Of a stretch of DNA of 64,000 nucleotides, positions 8,654-17,726 are shown in pieces; positions within the stretch are counted from its first letter, which is position 1; each line of letters opens with the position of its first letter. Below the pieces are notes generated by a model, which was not told where the DNA came from, made no database searches, and was given only the letters and a program-made list of their open reading frames with translations. This DNA is from Neotamlana sedimentorum (GTDB lineage Bacteria > Bacteroidota > Bacteroidia > Flavobacteriales > Flavobacteriaceae). Both the position numbers and the translations under genes were made by a program. Location of the stretch: positions 434,001 through 498,000 of the forward strand of contig NZ_JTDW01000005.1 of the NCBI RefSeq assembly GCF_000943565.1, read 5' to 3'.

Positions 8654-9826
8654 ATGAAGAAAACTCTACTGCTTTTATTTACTTTTTGCCTGTTTAATGC
8701 CAGTTTTGGGCAAAATTTAACCTTGACAAATCAAGCAGAAATTAGCGTTTTAACGGTTGGTCCAGGTAGTAATTTAAGCGATGCCTTTGGCCATAGTGCT
8801 TTTAGAATTAAAGATCCGGCATTACAACTAGATGTTACATATGGTTATGGTGAATACGATTTTGATGCCCCAAATTTTTATTTAAAATTTGCACAAGGAA
8901 AACTTAATTACCTTATTAGTAAAACTAATTTTAATAGGTTTTATTTAATTTATCGCGATTATTACAACCGATCGTTAAAAGAACAAGTTTTAAACCTAAA
9001 ACAACATCAAAAACAAGCGCTTTATAATTATTTAGTTAATAATTACAAACCAGAAAACAGAGCTTATTTATACGATTTCTTTTTCGATAACTGCGCGACT
9101 AAAATTAAAGATGTTGCTCAATCAAACACAAACAACAGCATCGTTTTTAACCTTCCTAAAAACTATACTGAAGCCACTTTTAGAAGCCTCATTCAAGAAA
9201 ATTTAAACCGAAACACTTGGGGTAGTTTAGGCATAGATATCGCCTTAGGAAGCGTAATCGATCAAACTGCCACTCCAGAGGAACACATGTTTCTTCCAAA
9301 AAACATACACCTATTTTTTGAAAATGCCACCATCAACAATGGTACTCCATTAGTTAAAAAAAGTCATTTACTTTTCGAACAAAAACCCACAAAAGGCAAC
9401 GATTCATTCATTACAAGCCCTTTATTTATTCTGGGGATTATTAGTTTGTTTATAATTTTCGTTACTTATAACGACTTTAAAAATAAGAAACAAAGCAAAT
9501 GGCTAGACATTAGTTTGTTTATTATTACAGGTTTGGTTGGCGTAATAATTTTACTTCTTTGGTTTTCAACAAATCATCAAAGCACACATAACAACTATAA
9601 TTTGTTATGGGCATTTGCATTAAACCTTTTTGTTGTAGGACAATTTTTTAAAAAGAAAATAAGTTCTTGGCTTAAAAGCTATATTAAGTTTTTAATTATA
9701 ATGTTGTGTCTTTTAACCCTACATTGGGTTATTGGTGTTCAAGTATTTGCTATTGGCCTTTTACCTTTGCTAATTGCTTTGGCTATCCGATACTTATTTT
9801 TATCGAAATATTATTCTAAATTATAG
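8654..9826 (+). CDS. Lnb/DUF4105 family protein, candidate lipoprotein N-acyltransferase
   Basis: A 390-residue membrane protein. A signal peptide (about 1-19, NASFGQ) leads into a periplasmic DUF4105 domain of roughly 230 residues, with LSDAFGHSAFRI near 39-50 and FFFDNCATKIKDV near 145-157. About five C-terminal membrane helices follow (260-390). Known: the DUF4105/Lnb family includes a Bacteroidota enzyme that N-acylates lipoproteins in place of Lnt. The conserved His of FGHS and Cys of DNCATK are likely catalytic residues; that is inference. It is probably co-transcribed with the PorV-like gene and ends 11 bases before the converging glycan island. Confidence 0.78.
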   Translation: MKKTLLLLFTFCLFNASFGQNLTLTNQAEISVLTVGPGSNLSDAFGHSAFRIKDPALQLDVTYGYGEYDFDAPNFYLKFAQGKLNYLISKTNFNRFYLIYRDYYNRSLKEQVLNLKQHQKQALYNYLVNNYKPENRAYLYDFFFDNCATKIKDVAQSNTNNSIVFNLPKNYTEATFRSLIQENLNRNTWGSLGIDIALGSVIDQTATPEEHMFLPKNIHLFFENATINNGTPLVKKSHLLFEQKPTKGNDSFITSPLFILGIISLFIIFVTYNDFKNKKQSKWLDISLFIITGLVGVIILLLWFSTNHQSTHNNYNLLWAFALNLFVVGQFFKKKISSWLKSYIKFLIIMLCLLTLHWVIGVQVFAIGLLPLLIALAIRYLFLSKYYSKL

Positions 9827-9837
9827 ATAATAAAGAA

Positions 9838-11229
9838 CTATTGTCCTCTAAAATAAATAACAGTACTAAAGGTTTTAATTAAGATAATAATATCTAATAA
9901 AAAGCTTCTATGTTTAATATAATATAAATCGTATTGTAGTTTTAATAAGCTATCGTCTAAAGAATCACCGTAGCGTGTCATAACTTGTGCCCACCCTGTT
10001 AAACCAGGCTTAATAATGTGTCTAGTTTCATAAAATGGTAGCATTTGAGATAGTTCGTTAACAAAAAACGGGCGTTCAGGTCTCGGGCCAATAAAACTCA
10101 TATCGCCACGTAAAATATTTAAAAACTGTGGCATTTCGTCTAAACGAGAATATCTTAAAAACTTACCAAATGGCGTAATTCTAGAATCACCTTTTTGTGC
10201 CCAAACTGCTCCTTTTGTTTCAGCATTTTTTATCATGGTTCGGTATTTAATAATTTTAAATAAGGTGCCATTTTTACCTACACGCTCTTGTGTATAAAAT
10301 AACTTTCCGCGGTTACCTAAAGTATTTCCAACTAAAATTAACGGTAAAATAGCTAAAGCCACACCAACACCTATCATAGAAACTACCAAATCGAACAAAC
10401 GATGAAAAACCAGGTATAACTTATTTTGATTGCTTCGGCTAAATGGGAAATACTTATAAAAATCTTTACCAACAAATTGAACTGGCACACGCTGGGTTAA
10501 TTCTTCGTAAACCTGAGTATATTCTTTTATTGGAAAACCAGATTCTAATAACCTAATTAAAGTATAATATATATCGGAAGTTATATTTTCTGAATTATAA
10601 CTTGCAATAACAATTTCACCTACATTTTTATTAGTTATTACATCATGAATTTGATTTGGTCTATACTCATTAATACCTTTAAATTTTACCGTTTCCATCT
10701 TATCAATTTCACAATTAATAAATCCAACAATTTTATAATTAGGGTCAGATTTTTTAAAGGCTTCAATAATGGTTTGAATATTTGAAATTTCTCCTATAAT
10801 TAGTACTCTTTTAAAAAATCGTTGCGACTCAATAAAATTGCTGTAAATAAATCGCCATGCAAATAATGCCAAGAGCATGGAGAAAAAGAAAAACAAAATT
10901 TGAAGGCGGTTATCGGGTAATTCTGGTGTAAAAAACGGCGTTAAAAGGTAAAACAATACTGTTATAGAAACCGTAAAGAAAATACTAGATGAAATCTTCT
11001 CGATTTTACTCGATTTTTGCAAATCGTACATCTCGAAAATACTACCAAAAACTGAAACATAAATAATTAAAACAACAACCCAAGCCCACCTCTCTTTTGT
11101 TATCGTGAAATAATCGAAAGCAAACGTATTGCTCACAAAAAAAAGAAAAAATAATATAAATACTATATCGAAAACACGTAATAAAATTTTACGCTCCGAT
11201 AAGTTAAAATGAATACTTGTTTTTGCCAT
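9838..11229 (-). CDS. Undecaprenyl-phosphate sugar phosphotransferase (WcaJ/WbaP type)
   Basis: A 463-residue polyisoprenyl-phosphate hexose-1-phosphate transferase that transfers sugar-1-phosphate from a nucleotide sugar to undecaprenyl phosphate and so starts polysaccharide synthesis. Four N-terminal membrane helices (about 15-125) are followed by a nucleotide-binding-like CoA_binding_3 region (about 140-250), a re-entrant helix near 275-300 and the catalytic domain: KYRTM, DSRITPFGKFLR, RLDEMPQFLNILRGDMSFIG, GPRPERP and KPGLTGWAQV. The sugar (glucose or galactose) cannot be told. It is the last gene of the island, far from wza, an unusual position for the initiating enzyme. It might have its own promoter, but no clear one is seen. 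Confidence 0.93.
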   Translation of the reverse strand: MAKTSIHFNLSERKILLRVFDIVFILFFLFFVSNTFAFDYFTITKERWAWVVVLIIYVSVFGSIFEMYDLQKSSKIEKISSSIFFTVSITVLFYLLTPFFTPELPDNRLQILFFFFSMLLALFAWRFIYSNFIESQRFFKRVLIIGEISNIQTIIEAFKKSDPNYKIVGFINCEIDKMETVKFKGINEYRPNQIHDVITNKNVGEIVIASYNSENITSDIYYTLIRLLESGFPIKEYTQVYEELTQRVPVQFVGKDFYKYFPFSRSNQNKLYLVFHRLFDLVVSMIGVGVALAILPLILVGNTLGNRGKLFYTQERVGKNGTLFKIIKYRTMIKNAETKGAVWAQKGDSRITPFGKFLRYSRLDEMPQFLNILRGDMSFIGPRPERPFFVNELSQMLPFYETRHIIKPGLTGWAQVMTRYGDSLDDSLLKLQYDLYYIKHRSFLLDIIILIKTFSTVIYFRGQ

Positions 11230-11286
11230 TAATTAACATTAATTTAAAGCAATAAAGATAAATAAGTTATTTATATAAGCCCTGCA

Positions 11287-12300
11287 TTATTTAAGAAGAT
11301 TAATCCATTGTTTTTTAACAACATCCCAATTAAAATCTTCAACAAACCTTCTCGCATTAATGGCTAACCGACTAGTGTAACTTGAATTTGAGTGCAACTG
11401 ATTAATTTGAAAAATGAATGACTCTACACTATTAGGCTTTACTAAAATTCCTGTTTTTTCATGCTTAATCAAATATGGCAAACCACCAACATTAGTTGAT
11501 ATAACAGGCAATCCTAATGCCATAGCTTCAATAACACTTACAGGCATATTATCAAAATTTGTAGTATTTATAAAAATATTATATTCATTGGAAAGGGCAA
11601 TCCATTCCAGCTTAGTTAACTTTCCTGTAAAGGTTACGTTTAAGTTTTCGTTTTTAGCAAACTGCCTAGCTTCATCTAAATTACCATCAACATCTGGCCC
11701 AACCATACAAAGCGATGCATCTATACCTCCAAGCTTTAACGATTTTAAAATTTTTATAGCTAATAAAGGATTGTAAATTTTAGAAAACGACCGTACCCAA
11801 AGCAATTTCACCTCATTAAATTGTCTTTCTTTAAAAGGATAATTATCAATTTCGATAGCATTTGGAATATTCGTAATATTGTTAAAACCAAAAGTTTTAA
11901 ACTGACTTTCCAAATAGGACGAAGGAGCCACATTTACATAGGCATTATTAAAAATGAATTTTGATAATTTAGGTGATGTTTTTAAACGATTTGGCAATTT
12001 ACCACCATGTAAAATAGGAATGTATTTAAGATTAAAAATTCTACAAAGGGCACTTACAAAAAAGGCGTAATAAAAGTTTAAAGTACTATATGTGTCGATT
12101 AGAACATAATCGGTCGATTTTCGATTTTTGAAACATACATAAAGCATATGAAGCAATCGTAACACTATATTTTGTTTGTGTGACGCCGAGGTAACCGAAT
12201 ATCCTTCGGCAGATAGTAGTTTTGACAACACATCGATAGAAGACAAATTAGCCTTTGAGGCCTTACCTGCTTTATTTCCTATGTAAACAATCTGCTTCAC
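11287..12300 (-). CDS. Glycosyltransferase family 4 (GT-B)
   Basis: A 337-residue GT4-like enzyme. The C-terminal donor-binding half carries MPVSVIEAMALGLPVISTNV with the E-x7-E-like region, then GGLPYLIKHEKTGILVKP; the N-terminal half has HGGKLPNRL and NVAPSSYLESQF, typical of the acceptor-side Rossmann domain. It probably adds one sugar to the lipid-linked glycan in the cytoplasm. The start is GTG at 12300, overlapping the stop of the upstream ligase gene by four bases (GTGA), so the two are translationally coupled. Donor and linkage are unknown. Confidence 0.87.
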   Translation of the reverse strand: MKQIVYIGNKAGKASKANLSSIDVLSKLLSAEGYSVTSASHKQNIVLRLLHMLYVCFKNRKSTDYVLIDTYSTLNFYYAFFVSALCRIFNLKYIPILHGGKLPNRLKTSPKLSKFIFNNAYVNVAPSSYLESQFKTFGFNNITNIPNAIEIDNYPFKERQFNEVKLLWVRSFSKIYNPLLAIKILKSLKLGGIDASLCMVGPDVDGNLDEARQFAKNENLNVTFTGKLTKLEWIALSNEYNIFINTTNFDNMPVSVIEAMALGLPVISTNVGGLPYLIKHEKTGILVKPNSVESFIFQINQLHSNSSYTSRLAINARRFVEDFNWDVVKKQWINLLK

Positions 12301-13673
12301 GAATTCCCAATATTTTTTACCAATTTGGTTGCAGGTGATTTATTTACACGTTTCGATTTAAACCGAACATCAAGCAAACACAACCCATACACAAAAGCTG
12401 GAGCAGCAATACGCATTGCAGAGTGATTTATTGTTAAAAACCAAAATAAATAAAACGAATAAAAAAACACATTGTTTTTATTATTAAACCGGAGAATCAT
12501 TGGAGCCAATAACAAAATTGAAAAGGCAAAAACACCAAAAAAGCCATGTTCTGCTAAAATACGAGTTACCTCGTTGTGCGAAGCCGCTAAGAGTCCTTCT
12601 TTCTGTTCACGAAGAATCTTTATTTTTCCCACTCCAACCCCAAAAACAGGATTGTTTAAAAACTCATTAAGCTCAAACGATATTAAATCGCTTCGTCCTG
12701 TAGTAACATCTTCTTTTTCGCGACCTAAAGCGTCTCGGTTTGCGTATCTATTTTCAATTAAACCACCTGTTTGTAAAGACGAAATTAACCAAACCGATAA
12801 GGCCAAGGCTGTAAAAATTACTACCAATCTTATAATTCTAAATTTGGCTTTTATATTGACTTTTTTAAAGTAAAAAAACAAATAAGCGGCAATCATAAAC
12901 AAAGCTGTTAAAATACCACCACGACTAAAGGTAACAACACCTCTAAAACTCATGGCCGCCAGAAGCACACCCGAAATTATTTTAAGAAACAGGTTGGGAG
13001 ATAACATAAAAAAACGTGCTGTTAATACAAACATCCCTAACCCCAAAACAGTTGATACTTGATTGGGTCCGAAACCACCAGAAGCAGCAAAGTTTGAGCC
13101 TGTTCCTGTTACTGTAGCTCTTACATCTGGCGTATAAAAAAACAAATAAACGGTCATTGAAATTAACGGCAAGGCCATATATAACATGACTTTATTTAAA
13201 TTTTGAAAACTAATTTTCCGTTTATAACAAAACAAAGCGACAATACCCAAACAAACGGGGCCACTAAGATTGAAGGCTATATCGGTTCTTAAATTAGACC
13301 CTGGACTAGAGTTAAGTCCGGCAACAATAATACCAGGTAATAATAAAAACAAGTACAAAATATAACCCAGTGATTGACTTGGCAACCTGGTAGTAAAAAG
13401 CCCCATAAACACGAACAAAATAACCAAATATTTAGACGCCTCGTACAAAAAATTCCCACCAGTCATTCTTATAAAAACCTCTGAACCTACAACATAAGCA
13501 CAAGCCAGTAAAACTTGCACTGGTTTTTGAGAAGGTTTTGCTGTTAAAATTTGATTTGCAAAATACACGCAAATTGCAAACAGATACACTTTAGATAAAA
13601 AGGAAACTGCGTAAATAGCTAAACCTAATAACACATGAAATCCTATTTTTTTTATGTAACTAAAATTGTTCAA
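12297..13673 (-). CDS. Wzy/WaaL-type O-antigen polymerase or ligase
   Basis: A 458-residue integral membrane protein with about ten to twelve hydrophobic segments and one large periplasmic loop (about 310-370). In that loop lie TTGRSDLISFELNEFLNNP and GVGVGKI, then AASHNEVTRILAEHGFFG, the H-N-E pattern of the O-antigen ligase (Wzy_C) family. Known members polymerise lipid-linked repeats or ligate glycans to lipid A or protein; the two cannot be separated by sequence. The start is TTG at 13673, overlapping the previous stop (TTGA). Its presence beside an ABC exporter is unusual, since ABC-exported glycans normally need no polymerase; a ligase role would resolve this. Confidence 0.86.
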   Translation of the reverse strand: MNNFSYIKKIGFHVLLGLAIYAVSFLSKVYLFAICVYFANQILTAKPSQKPVQVLLACAYVVGSEVFIRMTGGNFLYEASKYLVILFVFMGLFTTRLPSQSLGYILYLFLLLPGIIVAGLNSSPGSNLRTDIAFNLSGPVCLGIVALFCYKRKISFQNLNKVMLYMALPLISMTVYLFFYTPDVRATVTGTGSNFAASGGFGPNQVSTVLGLGMFVLTARFFMLSPNLFLKIISGVLLAAMSFRGVVTFSRGGILTALFMIAAYLFFYFKKVNIKAKFRIIRLVVIFTALALSVWLISSLQTGGLIENRYANRDALGREKEDVTTGRSDLISFELNEFLNNPVFGVGVGKIKILREQKEGLLAASHNEVTRILAEHGFFGVFAFSILLLAPMILRFNNKNNVFFYSFYLFWFLTINHSAMRIAAPAFVYGLCLLDVRFKSKRVNKSPATKLVKNIGNS

Positions 13674-14746
13674 TAAAGAATTTGTTTATACGTGTTTATT
13701 ATTGATTTAATTTGAGAATTCTCAGAATAATTTGCTTCAATATGTTTTGAAAATGCGGAGCTGTGTTCTTGTTTTAAAGCTTCGTTTTCAATGTACAATA
13801 AAATTGCTTTCGAAAGCTCTTCTACAGAATTTGGTGAAACTAAGCTCACATTTTTTTTATTTGAAACCACATTACCTATTTCACCAACTTGCGTTGCCAC
13901 AACAGCTAAGTTAGCAATACCATACTCCAAAAGCGCAATGGGTAACCCTTCTGATATTGAAGACAGCGCTCCTATTTCACACTGTTTTAAAATATGATAA
14001 ACATCGGGTTTTTGTTTATATAAAAACACATTATTTTCAAGATCTTGCTTTTGGATTTCAGATTTAACCTTATCGAAATAATCGTCGTTAAAACTTTTAC
14101 CGATGCAATGTAATGTCCAATTTTTATGTTTTTCTGTTACTGTTTTAAATGCTTTAATTAGCGTAATATGATCTTTTTGTTCTCTAAAATTAGCTAAACA
14201 TACCACTCGTTTTCCCGTTTCTCCTTTTAAATCGGTTATTTTTAGCGTGGTATTCAAGGTTGCGAAATTAGGCAAATACGATACACTTTTATGTTTTAAA
14301 TTCGTTTTTATCCAAGTTTCTAAAGTGGTATTTACTGCAAAAATATGAGAAAACAATTTTGAACATACTTTTAAAACATTATGTTTTCGTTTGTTTAAAA
14401 ACTCGGCATTTCCATAATGATCATGCCATACTATTTTTAAACTTTTATTAAACAACCTTATTATGCTAGCTAAGAAAAAAGAGGAAGAATGCGCATGAAT
14501 AATTTCAATTTGATTCGTTTTTACATACGAAATCATTTTTTTTATAGTAGCAATATCTATCGCTTTTGTTTTGCCAAGAAAAAGATAATGAACATCTGGG
14601 TTAATTTCATTTTTTAATAAACCTTCTTTTCGAGTTGCACAAATGGCAGAAAATTTAGTTTCTTTAGCTAATGCATTGGCTAAATTAACAGCTACACGTT
14701 CTGCTCCACCAGTCTCTAAAGAATCTATTAGTTGTAAAACCCGCAT
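13670..14746 (-). CDS. Glycosyltransferase family 4
   Basis: A 358-residue GT4 enzyme. Seen: N-terminal DSLETGGAERVAVNLANALA, the classic GT4 opening with the glycine loop; IIHAHSSSFFLAS; and a C-terminal ISEGLPIALLEYGIANLAVV with conserved Glu residues. The middle has the donor-half start GKRVVCLANFREQKDHITLI. It is probably cytoplasmic, adding one residue to the growing glycan. It directly follows another GT4 gene with no gap (14747) and overlaps the ligase gene by four bases. Sugar specificity cannot be read. Confidence 0.9.
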   Translation of the reverse strand: MRVLQLIDSLETGGAERVAVNLANALAKETKFSAICATRKEGLLKNEINPDVHYLFLGKTKAIDIATIKKMISYVKTNQIEIIHAHSSSFFLASIIRLFNKSLKIVWHDHYGNAEFLNKRKHNVLKVCSKLFSHIFAVNTTLETWIKTNLKHKSVSYLPNFATLNTTLKITDLKGETGKRVVCLANFREQKDHITLIKAFKTVTEKHKNWTLHCIGKSFNDDYFDKVKSEIQKQDLENNVFLYKQKPDVYHILKQCEIGALSSISEGLPIALLEYGIANLAVVATQVGEIGNVVSNKKNVSLVSPNSVEELSKAILLYIENEALKQEHSSAFSKHIEANYSENSQIKSIINTYKQILY

Positions 14747-15865
14747 TTATGCCTGTAATAATTTAACAATTTCAGCCTCAAAAGTGTTTAAAGTGTAGTT
14801 TTGCGACCATTTTGATGCTAATTTAGACATTTCTTGAAGTTCTGTGGGTGTACTTAAAAAGGATTCAATTTTATTGGCTGCAGATTTTTCATCGGGACTT
14901 ATTAAAATACCACGATTACCTTCAGCTAACATATAAGGCACACAAGAAATTGTGGTTGAAATAGGAATCGCTCCAAAAAACATAGCTTCAGCCAAGGCTT
15001 TTGGCCATCCTTCGGATTTTGAAGGTAATATTAAAAAATGAGCTTCCTTTAAAGCTTGTTTTACAACATTTTTATCCCGATTTCCTAATAGTTTGATATG
15101 TTCTGATAAACCTTGTGTTTCAATATAAAGTTGTAAGTCTTCTTTTAAAATGCCTTCGCCGTACAAATCGAAAGACACATTGAATCCTTTTTCAATTAAC
15201 AATTCAACAATTTTTATCGCTAATAACGGACGTTTCCCGGACACTAAACTGCCTAAAAAAACAAATTTTATATCGGAAGTATATTGGCGAATTAATGGTG
15301 TTTCAATTTCATTTTCTGTAAAAGTTGCCGTGAAAAAAGATTTAATGTTTTTGGTTTGCTTTGGCCATTTTCCATAAACCAAAACCTGCATATTTTTGGT
15401 TAACAAAGTACTGCTCAAAATCTTTTTTTGAAGTCTGTAACTTAATGGTTGAGGAGACTTTGGATCCCAATTCCCCGCATATTTTGCTGTTTTAGGTGTT
15501 TTAGGAAAAACCATTTGTACCAAACACCCGAACAACCCAATATTTCCAGGGCATCGCAAATGTAAATGATTGGCTTTTTTACTTGCTTTAAAAATGGCCC
15601 ATACAATTTTAGGCAGTTTAAATATTGCAAAAAAGGCATGCTTTAAACATGTAAACTGAATGGCAGGAATTTCTACAAACTTTATATTTTTATGCTGATA
15701 TGAAATATCAATATTAGAAATAGCTTCAGAGGTTTTTGGTGCAACAATAATAACTTCATCTACATGTTTTAACCAAATATTCATTTCACGTACATAGGGC
15801 GCATATGCAAAAATGCCTTGTCCTTGAAATTTATGTTTAACATGTGTGATGATTACGAAGCTCAT
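14747..15865 (-). CDS. Glycosyltransferase family 4
   Basis: A 372-residue GT-B protein. The C-terminal donor domain is clear: FVFLGSLVSGKRPLLAIKIV, then LPSKSEGWPKALAEAMFFGA and a glycine-rich end. The N-terminal half is rich in Lys and aromatic residues and includes HLRCPGNIGLFG. It lies six bases from the upstream gene and abuts the downstream GT4. It probably acts on the same lipid-linked intermediate as its neighbours. The family is certain; donor and acceptor are unknown. Confidence 0.88.
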   Translation of the reverse strand: MSFVIITHVKHKFQGQGIFAYAPYVREMNIWLKHVDEVIIVAPKTSEAISNIDISYQHKNIKFVEIPAIQFTCLKHAFFAIFKLPKIVWAIFKASKKANHLHLRCPGNIGLFGCLVQMVFPKTPKTAKYAGNWDPKSPQPLSYRLQKKILSSTLLTKNMQVLVYGKWPKQTKNIKSFFTATFTENEIETPLIRQYTSDIKFVFLGSLVSGKRPLLAIKIVELLIEKGFNVSFDLYGEGILKEDLQLYIETQGLSEHIKLLGNRDKNVVKQALKEAHFLILPSKSEGWPKALAEAMFFGAIPISTTISCVPYMLAEGNRGILISPDEKSAANKIESFLSTPTELQEMSKLASKWSQNYTLNTFEAEIVKLLQA

Positions 15866-15870
15866 TGTTA

Positions 15871-16875
15871 TTATTCAGATAATTCGGTAACTTTTAAAAT
15901 ACGTGACAAATAGTTTTTAGGATGTATATAATTTTTACTCCAAATAAAATTAGCTTCACACATTTTTAAATAGTTTTTATTTTGCAACAAATACTCAATT
16001 TTATCGGGAAGCTCGTTATAAGCCGAACGAGAAGATACTTTTGAATAATTTACTTCCTCATAAAAATCGTCAATACAAATGTTTAAAGGTGTTGTTACAA
16101 CAGCTTTACCAAACATTAAATACTCTCCAATTTTCCAACCTGGAGTATTTTTTAAACCATCGTCTGCAATACCTATATTAAATTTCGACAATTTTTTTAA
16201 ATAACTCTTTTTATCCGATTTTGAAGATGGCAATACTAAATCTGAGGCTAATTTCTTTGATAAATCATCGGCGTACAAACCAACCTCCACGTTCTTAAAT
16301 TCCTTTTTTATTATTCTGCACGCATTAATCCTAAATTCATTTTGTATGGTTCTCCGCTCTTTTTCATCGGGGTTAGGATTATTATCTGGGTTCCATAATC
16401 GGGTATAATAAATGATGTTTCCACCAAAATCGGAAACTGTTTTGGGATAATTTCTAATATCAAGAGTTCCATGCCCTGAGTTTGTAAACCAACCAAAAAC
16501 ATCTAAAGCTCTACCTATTTCTGTTCTATTAAATTTATGAAACACCAAATCTTTATTTAATTTTAACAAAAGCTGATAACTTTTATAAGCCAGAGGAACA
16601 TTAAAATTTAATGGATGTACATTTAAGGATTGATCTCTTTTTAACAACGAACGCTTAAAATAATAGTCGAAATTATCTGAAGTATCAATAAACTTTGTAT
16701 CATCAGAATAATCGAAAAGAATAGTTTTATTATGTACCGTTAATTTTGCCGAATTGTATTTAATTTTAGGATTATACGAAATATTAACCCCTATTTTGTT
16801 CGCTCTACAATAGTAAAAATAAGAATATACCAAATGCGTTAAATGATGGGTCCAAACGGATAGCTCTAACTTCAT
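15871..16875 (-). CDS. Putative GT-B glycosyltransferase, family unclear
   Basis: A 334-residue protein that I place with glycosyltransferases on its C-terminal half only. The segment GIADDGLKNTPGWKIGEYLM, followed by FGKAVVTTPL, resembles the donor-binding end of GT-B enzymes, where a conserved acidic residue grips the nucleotide sugar. The N-terminal half (MKLELSVWTHHLTHLVYSYF) has no recognised motif. There is no signal peptide or membrane helix. It sits among GT genes, between a methyltransferase (16 bases) and a GT4 (5 bases), which supports a glycan role. It could instead be a non-catalytic partner. Confidence 0.62.
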   Translation of the reverse strand: MKLELSVWTHHLTHLVYSYFYYCRANKIGVNISYNPKIKYNSAKLTVHNKTILFDYSDDTKFIDTSDNFDYYFKRSLLKRDQSLNVHPLNFNVPLAYKSYQLLLKLNKDLVFHKFNRTEIGRALDVFGWFTNSGHGTLDIRNYPKTVSDFGGNIIYYTRLWNPDNNPNPDEKERRTIQNEFRINACRIIKKEFKNVEVGLYADDLSKKLASDLVLPSSKSDKKSYLKKLSKFNIGIADDGLKNTPGWKIGEYLMFGKAVVTTPLNICIDDFYEEVNYSKVSSRSAYNELPDKIEYLLQNKNYLKMCEANFIWSKNYIHPKNYLSRILKVTELSE

Positions 16876-16891
16876 AAATAATTAATAACCA

Positions 16892-17719
16892 TTATTTTTG
16901 AGCAACAAAAAATATTGTTGATCCTTGATAAGCATTAAAAATTGCCTTGCAAACGTTTTTATAAAACTGCGACGATTTTAAATTCAAATACGGAAACCGT
17001 TTTATTTTCACCTTACAATTTTTAAAATTATAAGATTCAAAAATGGTAATAATATTACTTTTCGTAAAAAAATTTAAATGAATTGGCGGCGCGTCTTGAT
17101 ATAAATTATCTTTAGCACGTTCAGGATAATTTAATATTTTATTATAATTAGGAGTCGACAAAATTATCTTTCCGTTTTTATTTAACTTTTTGTACGCCAA
17201 ATCCATAAATAATTTTAAATCTTGTAAATGTTCAATAACTTCCCATAACAAAATAACATCAAAAGAGTCTTCAATATCATTCATTATCTTAAAATCGGAA
17301 TTAATAGTATTTAAATTTAAACTCTTAGATTTTTTATAAGCCTCCTTATCTATTTCAATCCCTAAATACTCTATATCAGCATTTTCACTTCTAATGTAGG
17401 CTCCCATTAAGCCAATACCACTTCCAATTTCTAATACCGATTTGTATTTTGAATTAAATACATGTTTTTGTAATACTCTAGACCTATTATGTCCAATTTT
17501 AATTTTTTCACCTTTCAAAAGCATATTATACTCATTCACAGAATAACTTTCGTATTTCGCTGAGTTATTATTATACAACTTATCGTAAAGTGTAACTAAC
17601 TCTTCTTGAGAATATTTATCGAGGCAAAAAATCAACTTACAGTGACCGCATTTTCCTAAGTTAAATTTTTCATTTATTAAATTCACTTCATTATGGCATA
17701 ATTTACAGTTCTTAAACAT
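16892..17719 (-). CDS. SAM-dependent methyltransferase with N-terminal zinc ribbon
   Basis: A 275-residue class I methyltransferase. The N-terminus has two CxxC pairs (CKLC at about 5-8 and CGHC at about 24-27), a zinc ribbon like that of the C-methyltransferases in deoxysugar pathways. The SAM-binding motif I VLEIGSGIGLMGAYI lies near 95-109, the acidic motif II YLGIEID follows, and VILLWEVIEHLQDL is motif IV/V. It probably methylates a sugar nucleotide or the finished glycan. It lies between a GT2 and a putative GT. The exact target is not visible. Confidence 0.83.
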   Translation of the reverse strand: MFKNCKLCHNEVNLINEKFNLGKCGHCKLIFCLDKYSQEELVTLYDKLYNNNSAKYESYSVNEYNMLLKGEKIKIGHNRSRVLQKHVFNSKYKSVLEIGSGIGLMGAYIRSENADIEYLGIEIDKEAYKKSKSLNLNTINSDFKIMNDIEDSFDVILLWEVIEHLQDLKLFMDLAYKKLNKNGKIILSTPNYNKILNYPERAKDNLYQDAPPIHLNFFTKSNIITIFESYNFKNCKVKIKRFPYLNLKSSQFYKNVCKAIFNAYQGSTIFFVAQK

Positions 17720-17726
17720 TATTTCA

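Noticed and set aside
12472-12873. Plus-strand open reading opposite the Wzy/ligase gene
   Set aside because: The minus strand encodes a clear multi-helix membrane protein; the plus reading has no recognisable motif.
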